A stretch of 45,462 nt of DNA from CAZWRK01 sp964635875 (GTDB lineage Bacteria; Pseudomonadota; Gammaproteobacteria; Burkholderiales; Aquaspirillaceae): positions 1 to 45,462 of the forward strand of contig CAZWRK010000016.1 in NCBI GenBank assembly GCA_964635875.1. Reading direction: 5' to 3'. The notes below the pieces were generated by a model. It was not told where the DNA came from, made no database searches, and saw only the letters and a list, made by a program, of their open reading frames with translations. Of the stretch, positions 1-8,431 are shown one piece after another. A program made the position numbers and the translations under genes. Position 1 is the first letter of the stretch, and each line of letters starts with the position of its first letter.

Positions 1-256
1 GTCGGGCAATCGAACAGGAAAATTATCGAGGCTCTTTTTGCAATTCGAAAGGTTGGGTTACGTAACCACGAGACCATTTCAGGTTGAAGGTTTCCAGCAC
101 AAAACTCCATCGAAATTTAGGCGGTTCTTGGAAGGCCGGCCGGGGGGCGAGACGGCATATCCCCCGACCCGCGTGTTAGCGCACGCGAGCTTTATTCGGC
201 CGACCCGACCCGCCGAAAAACGAGACGGCATTCACCCCTTCGAGGGAGATGCCATC
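1..256. promoter_or_regulatory. Noncoding structured leader upstream of the methylase/terminase genes
   Basis: No convincing gene: an open frame runs from 38 into the methylase, but its first 73 codons look non-coding and a good ribosome site sits at 257. The stretch holds a perfect 12-base palindrome GGTTACGTAACC (56-67). It also has a 6-bp hairpin CGGGGG/CCCCCG (141-146/161-166), a second CGCGTG/CACGCG (170-175/182-187), and an 11-base direct repeat CGAGACGGCAT at 148-158 and 221-231. Lambda-type phages keep their packaging site just upstream of the terminase genes, so cos/pac and promoter/operator functions are plausible here, but this is inference from position. Confidence 0.5.
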
Positions 257-1714
257 ATGTCTTCGCAGACGTCTGGAGGATTCGACATTGCTCGTTGGCC
301 TACTGAAGTAATTCCGGTGGAGCGGCTTTCACCGGCGAATTACAACCCTCGGCGAATAAGCGATAAGGCGCTGACGGGTTTGGAGGCGTCCCTACGCAGG
401 TTCGGCTTAGTACAGCCGATCGTTTGGAACCGTAGGACTGGAAACGTGGTCGGGGGCCATCAGCGTTTGAAGCTCCTGGCCACAGCCGGTGTCGAAGAGA
501 CTTCATGTATCGTGGTGAACTTGCCACTGGCTGAAGAAAAAGCCCTGAATGTCACGCTCAATAATCCCCATGTGTGCGGCGAATTCACCGAAGGCTTGGA
601 TGCTTTGCTCGCAGAAATACGCCAGGAGATTCCCGACCTTGATATTGCATCCATCAATCTGGATGAACTGATCGGATCGGTCGTCTGCGATCAACTCACG
701 GATGGCCTTACCGATCCCGACGCCGTTCCGGAACCTCCCGACGCTGCCATTACAAAGCCAGGTGATCTGTGGGTGCTTGGAAGTCATCGGCTATTGTGTG
801 GCGATTCATCGAAAAAGGAGGACCTGGATAGACTCCTTTCAGGCTGCTCTATTGACCTCGTAAATACGGACCCGCCTTACAACGTCAAAGTCGAACCGCG
901 CAGCAGCAACGCGATTGCCGCAGGCCTCAGCTCCTTCCCCAATGAGAAAGGCGGTACGCATCACCAACGCTTCGATGCAGCTCGAAGCGCCGCGCGAAAG
1001 AAAAAAACAAAGGCCACCACAAAAAAACTACGCGCGAAAGATAGGCCCTTGGCGAACGATTCTGTATCGCCCGAATGTTTCGATGCGCTGCTCAGCGCGT
1101 GGTTTGGGAACATCGCTCGGGTTCTCAAGCCTGGTGGGAGCTTTTACGTTTGGGGAGGCTTCGCAAATCTTTCGAATTATCCGCAAGCGTTGAAGGCCAA
1201 TGCTCTCTATTTCTCGCAGGCGATCATTTGGGTCAAACAGCATCCAGTACTCACCCGAAAGGATTTCATGACGAATCATGAGTGGTGTTTCTATGGCTGG
1301 CGAGAAGGTGCGGGCCATAAGTTTGTGGGTCCAAACAATATCCCTGACACTTGGAATCCGGTTTACCTTCCCGCCGATAAGGACGGTCAACCGGTGCGCG
1401 TTGTCGAGATTGCGCCAGAAGTATATGAAGGCCTGCCTCTTGACGTCTGGAAGGTGAAGAAAGTTAGTCCGCAGGCCATGGTCCACCTAACCGAAAAACC
1501 CGTCGAACTCGCCGTGCGAGCCATCCAATACAGCTCCCGCCGCGGCGAAAACGTGCTCGACCTATTTGGAGGAAGCGGTTCCACGCTCATCGCAGCGCAA
1601 CGCTCCGGCAGGAACGCGTATCTGATGGAGCTTGATGCCTTGTATTGCGACGTGATCGTTCGCCGATGGGAAGAATTTACGGGACGTAAGGCGGAACGAC
1701 AGGCCAAGGGATGA
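257..1714 (+). CDS. ParB-like N-terminal domain fused to beta-class DNA methyltransferase
   Basis: A 485-residue two-domain protein. Residues ~15-95 resemble the ParB/Srx-type nuclease or CTPase fold, with N30-P-R-R and G66-G-H-Q-R motifs. Residues ~175-480 are a SAM-dependent amino-methyltransferase: catalytic motif IV DPPY at 205-208 comes first and the SAM-binding FGGSGS motif (437-442) lies near the C-terminus. This is the beta-class order of N6-adenine or N4-cytosine enzymes, with a ~220-residue target-recognition region between. The start at 257 is chosen because GAGGGAGA lies about 7 bases upstream; an upstream in-frame ATG at 38 has no such support. The stop overlaps the next gene. 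Such ParB-methylase fusions are common beside phage terminase genes and are assumed to modify phage DNA. Target base and sequence cannot be read from the protein. Confidence 0.9.
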   Translation: MSSQTSGGFDIARWPTEVIPVERLSPANYNPRRISDKALTGLEASLRRFGLVQPIVWNRRTGNVVGGHQRLKLLATAGVEETSCIVVNLPLAEEKALNVTLNNPHVCGEFTEGLDALLAEIRQEIPDLDIASINLDELIGSVVCDQLTDGLTDPDAVPEPPDAAITKPGDLWVLGSHRLLCGDSSKKEDLDRLLSGCSIDLVNTDPPYNVKVEPRSSNAIAAGLSSFPNEKGGTHHQRFDAARSAARKKKTKATTKKLRAKDRPLANDSVSPECFDALLSAWFGNIARVLKPGGSFYVWGGFANLSNYPQALKANALYFSQAIIWVKQHPVLTRKDFMTNHEWCFYGWREGAGHKFVGPNNIPDTWNPVYLPADKDGQPVRVVEIAPEVYEGLPLDVWKVKKVSPQAMVHLTEKPVELAVRAIQYSSRRGENVLDLFGGSGSTLIAAQRSGRNAYLMELDALYCDVIVRRWEEFTGRKAERQAKG

Positions 1715-2604
1715 CCATGTCTGACCAACCCACCGCTCCCGTAGTCGATGCGCAGAAGGTTCTTGCTGCGACGGACGCGATTGAATTGCGCGTCCTTCGC
1801 AACATTCAGTCGCGCCTCGACGCCGGCGAACGCGTCGGGAAAGGAGACTTGGTGGCCTTGGATAATATTCGTCGTCGCTATCAGCAGCCAGACACGCAGG
1901 TCCAGGAGCGGTGGGTAAAGTTGAAACCTTGTGCCGATGAACTCAACGTTACGGAGGTCTGGCTCCGTAACTGGGTTCATGGTAAGCGGAATTGCACGCC
2001 AGTCCTGCCCCATAAAATCATGGGTGGCATCATTCACGTTGTTCCCCATGTCGTGTACGAGCACATCAAAGCGCACGCAAAAAAGGGTTCGGGAAAAATG
2101 CGGCCGCCGCAGGGGTACCAGGATGCAGCACCCGCGCAGCCGCCGCCATCTGTGCTGGCTAACTTCGATGTAAGCGGCAGCCCGCACGAACTCCTGCAGA
2201 AGATCCTCGCGGACAAAGATGTCCTAATGGGCTTGAGCGAATCCAAGATTCGCGCGGTGGTTGCGGCCGCCGGCGAACTCGGCCGCGATCGCGAACGCCA
2301 GGCGCGCATGGCGGGCGCGCTAAAGGCAGAGAAGGTCCTCGAAATGCTGCGCGCGCTGGTCTTCATCTTCGCAAATCTCATTCATGAACGCGCGACGGCG
2401 CGCGCCAGTACTCTCTTGAAATTCGTGCATGCCGAATTCGGAGTCGATCTCGCCAAGAGCCAGCCGGCCGCATGTAGCCTCATGGCAGATCAGCTCAGAG
2501 CGCTTGCGCAGGAAGATGTCACCGCGTTGCATGAAGAATTGCGTCAGCAGACCGAAGGAGTTCGCCTGCCGGAATTGGAGCCGGAGGTTCCAGACGATGT
2601 CTGA
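1711..2604 (+). CDS. Putative terminase small subunit
   Basis: A 297-residue protein directly before the large terminase, starting in an ATGA overlap with the methylase (alternative ATG at 1717). The region around residues 65-100 looks like a helix-turn-helix DNA-recognition segment (ADELNVTEVWLRNWVHGK), as in Nu1-type small terminases. The C-terminal half is helical and charged, suited to oligomerisation. It would recognise the packaging site and recruit the ATPase/nuclease subunit. Assignment rests on position plus the DNA-binding segment; no family signature was recognised with certainty. It overlaps the next gene by 8 bases, implying translational coupling. Confidence 0.65.
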   Translation: MTMSDQPTAPVVDAQKVLAATDAIELRVLRNIQSRLDAGERVGKGDLVALDNIRRRYQQPDTQVQERWVKLKPCADELNVTEVWLRNWVHGKRNCTPVLPHKIMGGIIHVVPHVVYEHIKAHAKKGSGKMRPPQGYQDAAPAQPPPSVLANFDVSGSPHELLQKILADKDVLMGLSESKIRAVVAAAGELGRDRERQARMAGALKAEKVLEMLRALVFIFANLIHERATARASTLLKFVHAEFGVDLAKSQPAACSLMADQLRALAQEDVTALHEELRQQTEGVRLPELEPEVPDDV

Positions 2605-4654
2605 ACTTCTGCCGCCGCCGGCGCGCGAGCAGCTCCGCATTCCCCTTCCGGAACGTCGCGATCTCTGGTTGCGCGTATGCGTCGGCATTCACATCCCTCG
2701 CCCACCCGTCCAGCGGCCTAAGAACCCCGAGCGTCGGCGCCGTGGCAGCCAGGATGCGAACTTTTGGTGCGAGACCTACTTTCCCGACATCTACTTTGAA
2801 CCGAACGAATACCACCGCCGAACTATCACGCGCCTGCAGGATGAAATCCTTACGACTGAACCGACGATGTTTAAGAACGTGGATGCCATTTTCCGAGGCG
2901 GTGGCAAAACCACGATTCGCCGCTTGATCGTCCTATGGGCTGCGATGAATGGGCATGAGGACCTCAGCGTCTTTGGCGGCTACAAGGATGAGAACGCCGA
3001 GCCACACCTGAAAGCCATTAAGCATTGGCTCTTTACCAATGACTTACTTTACGAGGACTATCCCGAAATCTGCGGATGGGTCCGTCACATTAACAATGAT
3101 CCCAAACGCGCAGCCCCGATTCCCTGGTCGGACAATTTTGCGCGTCTTCCGAACGGTGCGTGGCTCATTGCGCGCGGCATCTTCTCGGGCTTGGTGGGCA
3201 TCAATATCGAAGGCAAGCGCCCGGGCATCATCGTGCTCGACGACTACGAAACCGTCGAGACCGCCGACAGCGCCGCGACGACCGAAGACATCGGCAACCT
3301 GATCGATCAGCAGATCATCAAGCTGCCCGGGCCCCGCAAGCGCGGCGTCATCGAAATGTTAGGCACCGTCCGCACCAAGTCCTGCAATATGGCTAGATAT
3401 ACCGACCCAATTCAATCGCCCGGTTGGAATATCACAAGGCTTAAGGGACTTTTGAAGCCGCCGGAACGCGAAGACCTGTGGGGAAGGTTTGTGTCGATCG
3501 CGAGGCGGGAAGCCACCGTCCCACCGGAAGCATTGACCGTTAGCGATGAAACCGCCGCCGCAGCCGCCGGAAAGAAAATTGCTACCTTTGCGCTGATCAA
3601 GAACGAAGGCCTCAAGAATGCAACACGTTTCTACGCATATAACAAGACAGCCATGGATGCCGGTGCCCAATTGCTCGATTCTGTTCATCTTTCGCTTTGG
3701 GAATGTTACCGAACCATTGCAGAAGATGGCCTAAAGACATTCCAGACCGAGATTCAGCAGGAGGCGTGGGAAGATCACGAGGCCATGGATCGCCGCGATT
3801 GGAACGTGTCCTTCATTATCTCCCATGCCAGCGACTATTCGCCGCTCACCCTTCCTCATGAATGTCCGGCCAAATTTGTCACCATGGGAGCGGATGTTCA
3901 CAAGCTTGCCATTTTCTACGTTTTCAGGGCATGGGACTGGGACGGCACCAGTTGGCTCATTGAAGCCGGTGTCAGTGAAATATTTCTGCCGGGCGCGGCG
4001 GATACGGTTCAATTGGACAAATCGCGTTGGCATGCACTTGAACGACTATTCGAGGCTAGTCAGCAAGGTTGGAAAATCGGGAATCGCGTCCTTTCCCTCG
4101 CCACCGGGTTTGTCGACGAAGGTTGGGAAACGAACCAGGTTCGCGCCTTCTGCCAGTCCACAAAATGGCTCTGGCGTCCAATCAAGGGCATACCTGGAAT
4201 GTCTCACGGGAGGATCGCGCAAAGCAAGGAATTCGAAGCAACCATAAATCTGGGGGTATACCACTTCAAACACGACTTGGCCCGCCTGTTGGCGCGAACG
4301 AGGTCTGCAAGCGGTTACGAACCCGGTTTTTTCCATCTGAATAACCTCGGTGCCGGTCATCCTGGCTCGCATTACCAAAGCTATTGTAAACATATGTGTT
4401 CCGAAGTTTGGCAACCCAAAAAGAATAAGGACGGGACGGATGTGAACGAATATTGGTGGGAAACGATTAATAAAAATAATCATTGGTGGGATTGTGAAAC
4501 CTATTCGGCCGCAGGCGCTTTTGTCGCGGGGGTTAGTTTGATCGGCGAACAGCCGCCGCCGGTAGTGAGTAAACTGCAATCGGCAACTACTTCGACGGGT
4601 AGAACAGGATGGATTCGAGAACGAGAAGGCGATTGGATATCAAGCCGCGATTGA
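2597..4654 (+). CDS. Terminase large subunit (packaging ATPase/nuclease)
   Basis: A 685-residue protein. The chosen ATG at 2597 follows a strong GGAGGT (2583-2588) and overlaps the stop of the preceding gene; an open frame continues upstream to 2429 but is the shadow of that gene. The ATPase domain shows a P-loop-like RGGGKT at 100-105 and a hydrophobic-Asp-Asp Walker B (IIVLDDYE, Asp215/216). Around residue 430 a GADVHKLAIFYVFRAWD segment begins the RNase H-like nuclease domain typical of large terminases. It translocates DNA into proheads at the portal and cuts concatemers. The family is clear from motifs, size and its place before the portal. Base composition is visibly less GC-rich than the capsid genes downstream, suggesting a module boundary. 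Confidence 0.88.
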   Translation: MSELLPPPAREQLRIPLPERRDLWLRVCVGIHIPRPPVQRPKNPERRRRGSQDANFWCETYFPDIYFEPNEYHRRTITRLQDEILTTEPTMFKNVDAIFRGGGKTTIRRLIVLWAAMNGHEDLSVFGGYKDENAEPHLKAIKHWLFTNDLLYEDYPEICGWVRHINNDPKRAAPIPWSDNFARLPNGAWLIARGIFSGLVGINIEGKRPGIIVLDDYETVETADSAATTEDIGNLIDQQIIKLPGPRKRGVIEMLGTVRTKSCNMARYTDPIQSPGWNITRLKGLLKPPEREDLWGRFVSIARREATVPPEALTVSDETAAAAAGKKIATFALIKNEGLKNATRFYAYNKTAMDAGAQLLDSVHLSLWECYRTIAEDGLKTFQTEIQQEAWEDHEAMDRRDWNVSFIISHASDYSPLTLPHECPAKFVTMGADVHKLAIFYVFRAWDWDGTSWLIEAGVSEIFLPGAADTVQLDKSRWHALERLFEASQQGWKIGNRVLSLATGFVDEGWETNQVRAFCQSTKWLWRPIKGIPGMSHGRIAQSKEFEATINLGVYHFKHDLARLLARTRSASGYEPGFFHLNNLGAGHPGSHYQSYCKHMCSEVWQPKKNKDGTDVNEYWWETINKNNHWWDCETYSAAGAFVAGVSLIGEQPPPVVSKLQSATTSTGRTGWIREREGDWISSRD

Positions 4655-4704
4655 AAGCAGACGTCTGGAAATGGCTTCTTGTGGGGGACGAAAGGAGGCC
4701 CAAA

Positions 4705-5025
4705 ATGGCCAACAAGCAGGAGCTGGAAGAGGAAAATGCAAAATTAGTCGAGGAAAACAATGATTTAAAAAGGCAGTTGGAGCGCATTCGGCCTGGCGAA
4801 GGTGCGGCTTCCATCGTGGCGCCTCTCAAGCGCACCAATCGATATGTGGCGCGACGCCTCGATCTTCACCTACCGTTAAAACCGGCTCAGATGCTCCGCG
4901 ATTTACAGGATGGCCTCTATGAAAAAGGGGTCAAATTGCGCGATGGAAAGGAAGTCAATTCAGCTCAGCGCGCTGTTTTGTGGCTTCTCGAAAACCTCGA
5001 TAAGCCGTCCGAAGCTAAAATTTAA
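4705..5025 (+). CDS. Small coiled-coil protein of unknown function
   Basis: A 106-residue protein. The ATG at 4705 is preceded by AAAGGAGG (4691-4698), a near-perfect ribosome site; the frame is open upstream but without support. The N-terminus (residues 2-30) is a Glu/Asn/Lys-rich heptad pattern predicting a coiled coil. The rest is a mixed charged domain with RRLDLHLPLKPAQML and a C-terminal helix. It sits between the large terminase and the gene before the portal, so a head-assembly or packaging accessory role is possible. No family was recognised. Confidence 0.75.
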   Translation: MANKQELEEENAKLVEENNDLKRQLERIRPGEGAASIVAPLKRTNRYVARRLDLHLPLKPAQMLRDLQDGLYEKGVKLRDGKEVNSAQRAVLWLLENLDKPSEAKI

Positions 5026-5043
5026 GTTTACTTGCCATAAGGG

Positions 5044-5077
5044 TTTTCCGAAAAACAGAAGTCTGGGATTCGGAAAA
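5044..5077. repeat. Inverted repeat (9-bp hairpin) between terminase and head genes
   Basis: Perfect arms TTTTCCGAA (5044-5052) and TTCGGAAAA (5069-5077) around a 16-base loop. There is no T-tract on either side, so it is not a simple terminator. It may be an operator, RNA-stability element or part of the terminator region beginning at 5110. Confidence 0.5.
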
Positions 5078-5109
5078 AGATTGCAACTTAACACCATAAA
5101 AAATATACG

Positions 5110-5144
5110 AACCCCGACACGGATTTCCGGTTCGGGGTTTTTTT
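5110..5144 (+). terminator. Rho-independent terminator
   Basis: Arms AACCCCGA (5110-5117) and TCGGGGTT (5132-5139), with an inner CGG/CCG, are followed by an uninterrupted T run (5138-5144). This is a classical intrinsic terminator closing the methylase-terminase transcription unit. Unusually, the T-tract runs straight into the ATG of the next gene at 5145. Confidence 0.8.
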
Positions 5145-5450
5145 ATGGCGGCAGTATCCAGTTCCTCTACGGACGCGGAAGTGCGCGCGGCGCTCGACGA
5201 TAACGCTTCCTACGAGGAAGACGGTTCCATCGCCAAGTGCCGCGCCTATGTAACCGCGCTTCGAATATGGATTCGCCGGCTCTCAGAACGAAAGAGCACG
5301 GCCGATGCGGATACTCGCCGCGAGATCGACCTGTCCACACTCTCAAAGGAAATGGAAAACGCCCGAGCCTGGATGAGTGAAAACGGCGGCGAGACCGACA
5401 CACAGGCCGCGCAAGTATCCCTTGCGGACTTTGGGAGCTCGCGCGACTGA
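5145..5450 (+). CDS. Small protein before portal, possible head-tail joining protein
   Basis: A 101-residue acidic, helical protein. Its stop overlaps the portal start as TGATG. Position between terminase and portal matches the lambda gpW-type joining protein slot, and the mixture of two amphipathic helices would fit, but gpW is shorter (~68 residues) and no clear similarity is visible. The ATG is immediately preceded by a terminator T-tract with no Shine-Dalgarno sequence, so translation may begin on read-through transcripts or at an unrecognised downstream start. Function is inferred from position only. Confidence 0.6.
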   Translation: MAAVSSSSTDAEVRAALDDNASYEEDGSIAKCRAYVTALRIWIRRLSERKSTADADTRREIDLSTLSKEMENARAWMSENGGETDTQAAQVSLADFGSSRD

Positions 5451-7018
5451 TGCGAACCCGCGAAGACAACCTCATGGTTGATCTCCAACGCTTTAAGGCG
5501 GATTACCAGCTCGCCGGCGAATCCCGCTTTCGTCGCGTGCGCATGGGTCTTGGAGGCACCGGCGATGCGCATATGACCCAGGCGCAATTCTGGAAGGTCC
5601 GTGAATACTGCCGCGATGCCGATCGGAACGATTGTGTTGTCGGGCAAATGGTCGACCGTATGTGCGACAACGTCGTCGGCGAAGGCCTAATGTGTGAGCC
5701 TCAGACGCCAGACCCTGAAGTCAACAAGACCATCAAGCAACGCTTCTGGGATTGGTCGATCGACAAGGCTCAATGCTGCGCCCGTCGCATGTTTCCGTTT
5801 GGCATGCAGCAGCGTCTCTTCCTCCGTTCTGAATTCTTCGATGGCGATATCTTCGCGATGCCGGTCGGGAACGATGCGCGCATCCAACTCATCGAAGGCG
5901 ATCGTTGCCTGACCCCCAGTAACACGACCAAGAAGGTCATTCACGGCATCTTGTTGGGAGACCAGGCCGAACCCCTTGAATTCTGGTTTACAAAAATCAA
6001 GCGCCGTGACGCACATATCGAACGGGTTTCGGAGGTCGAAACCTACTCGGCGTATGACGAGGAAGGCTTCGCGCAGGTCTGGCACGGTCTTGACCCCAAG
6101 CGCGTCTCGCAGTCGCGAGGTGTTCCAGCCCTCAAAGCCGTATTTGATTATTTGACCATGCTGGAAGACGTGAACTTTGCCAAGCTCGTACAGGCTCAGG
6201 TTGTTTCCTGCATCGGTCTTTTCATTGAACGGACCAACGATTTCAAAGGCTCAACCAACATTCGCCTTGGTGCGCAGTCGACCGAACAGGACGAAGACAG
6301 CAATACCCAGACCTATGAGAAAATGAAACCTGGTCTGATCCTGAAGGGACGGCGAGGCGAGAAGCCGCAGGCCATCAATGCCAATGTGCCCAACGCAGAA
6401 TACTTCGATCATGTGCGTTTGATCCTTCGCATTGTCGGAGCCGCTGCTGGCCTTCCACTTTCCCTCGTGCTCCTGGATACGCATGACACCACGTTCCACG
6501 GATATCGCGGTGAACTGAACGAAGCGCGCAAAGGATTCCGCCGAGCGCGTGGACGCTTGGCCCAGAATTTCTGCACGCCCGTCTACCGCTGGAAGGTTCG
6601 GCAGTGGTTGCGCACCGGTCTCTTGCCGGATTCGGCGAAGAAGTTTGCGGCCGATGGCTCGCTCTATTGGCACAAATGGATCGGAGAAGGTTGGCCATAC
6701 GTCGATCCGGAAAAGGATGCGCGTGCAGACGTTGTGGCTATGGACAACATGCTCGAAAGCCCGCGCGGCCTTCATGCCAGGCAAGGCAAGGACTACGAAG
6801 AGATCGTCGATGAGACCATTGAGGATAACGGGTCTTTGATCCTGAAAGCTCTTCAGAAGGCCGCCGCAATTAATCAGGCCTATCCTAAGGCGGATGTCTC
6901 TTGGCGCGATGTACTGAGGCCGCGTGAAGGCGAACTGATCAGAAGCGATCTGCTCAAAGGTAAGGCCGCGAATCCCGACGCTCCGTCCAATGGCAACCGT
7001 CAGGAGGCAGGCGTATGA
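5450..7018 (+). CDS. Portal protein (lambda family)
   Basis: A 522-residue protein matching lambda-family portal proteins in length, place and style: an N-terminal QFWKVREYCRDADRND segment, a central beta domain, and a long helical region ending in a conserved double-helix wing around residues 340-400 (GAAAGLPLSLVLLDTHDTTF). Twelve copies would form the ring at the capsid vertex through which DNA enters and to which the tail attaches. The start overlaps the previous stop (TGATG) and the stop overlaps the start of the protease gene, so it is part of one tightly coupled head operon. Confidence 0.9.
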   Translation: MRTREDNLMVDLQRFKADYQLAGESRFRRVRMGLGGTGDAHMTQAQFWKVREYCRDADRNDCVVGQMVDRMCDNVVGEGLMCEPQTPDPEVNKTIKQRFWDWSIDKAQCCARRMFPFGMQQRLFLRSEFFDGDIFAMPVGNDARIQLIEGDRCLTPSNTTKKVIHGILLGDQAEPLEFWFTKIKRRDAHIERVSEVETYSAYDEEGFAQVWHGLDPKRVSQSRGVPALKAVFDYLTMLEDVNFAKLVQAQVVSCIGLFIERTNDFKGSTNIRLGAQSTEQDEDSNTQTYEKMKPGLILKGRRGEKPQAINANVPNAEYFDHVRLILRIVGAAAGLPLSLVLLDTHDTTFHGYRGELNEARKGFRRARGRLAQNFCTPVYRWKVRQWLRTGLLPDSAKKFAADGSLYWHKWIGEGWPYVDPEKDARADVVAMDNMLESPRGLHARQGKDYEEIVDETIEDNGSLILKALQKAAAINQAYPKADVSWRDVLRPREGELIRSDLLKGKAANPDAPSNGNRQEAGV

Positions 7019-8367
7019 GCCGCGTACTCGAAACCCTCTTGCAGATGGCATGGGCTATGGAGCCCGGTGCGCTGGAAAATATGACGCGCATCGTCATCCA
7101 GCACGACATTGGCCTGCGTCTTACGAAGGAAGAAATCGACGCACGCATACTGGCCGCGCGTACGAATGGCGGTACGCAGGTCTCTCCACGGTATCACTTG
7201 GTCGAAGGCGTGGCAATCATCCCGATGTTCGGGGTCTTAGAGAAGCGGGCAGGCTTTTTCAGCGATGTTTCGGGCATGGTCTCAACCGAGGCTGTCCAGC
7301 GCGACTTGGCGGCCGCGCTCGCTGATCCCAATGTCGCGGCCATCCTGCTCAACATCGACAGTCCTGGCGGCTCCGTCTCTGGCGTCTCAGACCTCGGCGA
7401 TGCCGTCTTCGCCGCGCGCAAGCAGAAGCCCGTCTATGCTTTCGCCAACGGCAAGATGGCAAGCGCTGCTTACTGGATCGGTTCGCAGGCCGAGAAGGTT
7501 TTCGCCAGCCGTGGCTCGGTCGTCGGAAGCATCGGCGTCTATACGGTGCTCTACGATTACAGCCAAAGCGCCGCCAAGGATGGCATCAAGGTCCAGGTCG
7601 TCAAGGCAGGCGCGCACAAAGCCGCCGGCATTCCTGGTACCGAGATCACGCCCGCGCAGCTCACCGAGGTCCAGCGCGAAGTAAACGCCTGGTACGACCT
7701 GTTTGTTACCGCCGTCGCAGTCGGCCGCGGCCTCAGCGCCAGCCAGGCGAACGACCTGGCCGATGGCCGCGTTTACCTCGGGGCGGAAGCGCTGAAAGTC
7801 GGTCTGATCGACGGCGTCGCGACCCTCGATGAAACCATTCAAAAAATGAAGCCCGTCGCGAGGTCCATCGGCTCGACTCGCGCGGCGCTCCCTTCAACGA
7901 GCCCGACAGGAGCAAAGACCATGACGGAAGAAGAACTGCGGGCCGCCGAACGGAAACGCGCGGCCGATCTCAAGGCCGCCTTCCCCAACGACCTCGCCTT
8001 CGCGCTCGATGCGGCGGCCGGAGGCCTGACCGTGGAACAGGCCAAGGCCAAGCATCACGACAAGCTCGCCGCCGAACTGGCCGCGAAGGACAAGGCACAC
8101 GCCGAGGAACTCGAAAAGGTCAAGGCGGCCAACAAACCCGCTGGCCTTAAGCCCCTCGGCGATGGGAATCCGGCGGGCAAGGGCAACCAGGGCGGCAGCG
8201 CAAAGGCGCAATTTGCGGCCCTCGTCTCGGCCACGATGAAAGAATCCGGCTGCGATAAGGCGAAAGCGGTTTCCAAGGTGACGGCCGAAAACGCGGAACT
8301 GCACCGCCAGATGCTGGAAGAGGCGAATCCCGGCAAGGCCGAACTGGTCGGCGCGCGCATCGGATAG
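7015..8367 (+). CDS. S49-family prohead protease with C-terminal scaffold
   Basis: A 450-residue lambda gpC-like protein. Residues ~60-285 form a ClpP/SppA-type serine protease fold with an IDSPGGSVSG strand-turn near 119, nucleophile Ser150 in KMASAAYW and general-base Lys202 in KAGAHKAAG. The 52-residue Ser-Lys spacing equals that of S49 signal peptide peptidases. Residues 303-450 are Ala/Lys/Glu-rich and helical, as expected for a scaffold. The protein is probably built into the prohead interior and cleaves itself and the scaffold during maturation. It starts in a 4-base overlap with the portal gene. Confidence 0.9.
   Translation: MSRVLETLLQMAWAMEPGALENMTRIVIQHDIGLRLTKEEIDARILAARTNGGTQVSPRYHLVEGVAIIPMFGVLEKRAGFFSDVSGMVSTEAVQRDLAAALADPNVAAILLNIDSPGGSVSGVSDLGDAVFAARKQKPVYAFANGKMASAAYWIGSQAEKVFASRGSVVGSIGVYTVLYDYSQSAAKDGIKVQVVKAGAHKAAGIPGTEITPAQLTEVQREVNAWYDLFVTAVAVGRGLSASQANDLADGRVYLGAEALKVGLIDGVATLDETIQKMKPVARSIGSTRAALPSTSPTGAKTMTEEELRAAERKRAADLKAAFPNDLAFALDAAAGGLTVEQAKAKHHDKLAAELAAKDKAHAEELEKVKAANKPAGLKPLGDGNPAGKGNQGGSAKAQFAALVSATMKESGCDKAKAVSKVTAENAELHRQMLEEANPGKAELVGARIG
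7921..8367 (+). CDS. Nested in-frame scaffold protein (Nu3-like)
   Basis: An internal ATG at 7921, in frame with the protease gene (its residue 303), has an AGGAG (7908-7912) eight bases upstream. Starting here gives a 148-residue, highly charged, helical protein identical to the protease C-terminus. This is the arrangement of lambda C/Nu3, where independent translation supplies excess scaffold for capsid assembly. The start site is seen directly; use of it is inferred. Confidence 0.7.
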   Translation: MTEEELRAAERKRAADLKAAFPNDLAFALDAAAGGLTVEQAKAKHHDKLAAELAAKDKAHAEELEKVKAANKPAGLKPLGDGNPAGKGNQGGSAKAQFAALVSATMKESGCDKAKAVSKVTAENAELHRQMLEEANPGKAELVGARIG

Positions 8368-8431
8368 TCCGAGCCCGTCACGATTCTTGAATGGAATGCG
8401 GCTCTGGCCGCTCATAGGAAAGGAAACCCAC

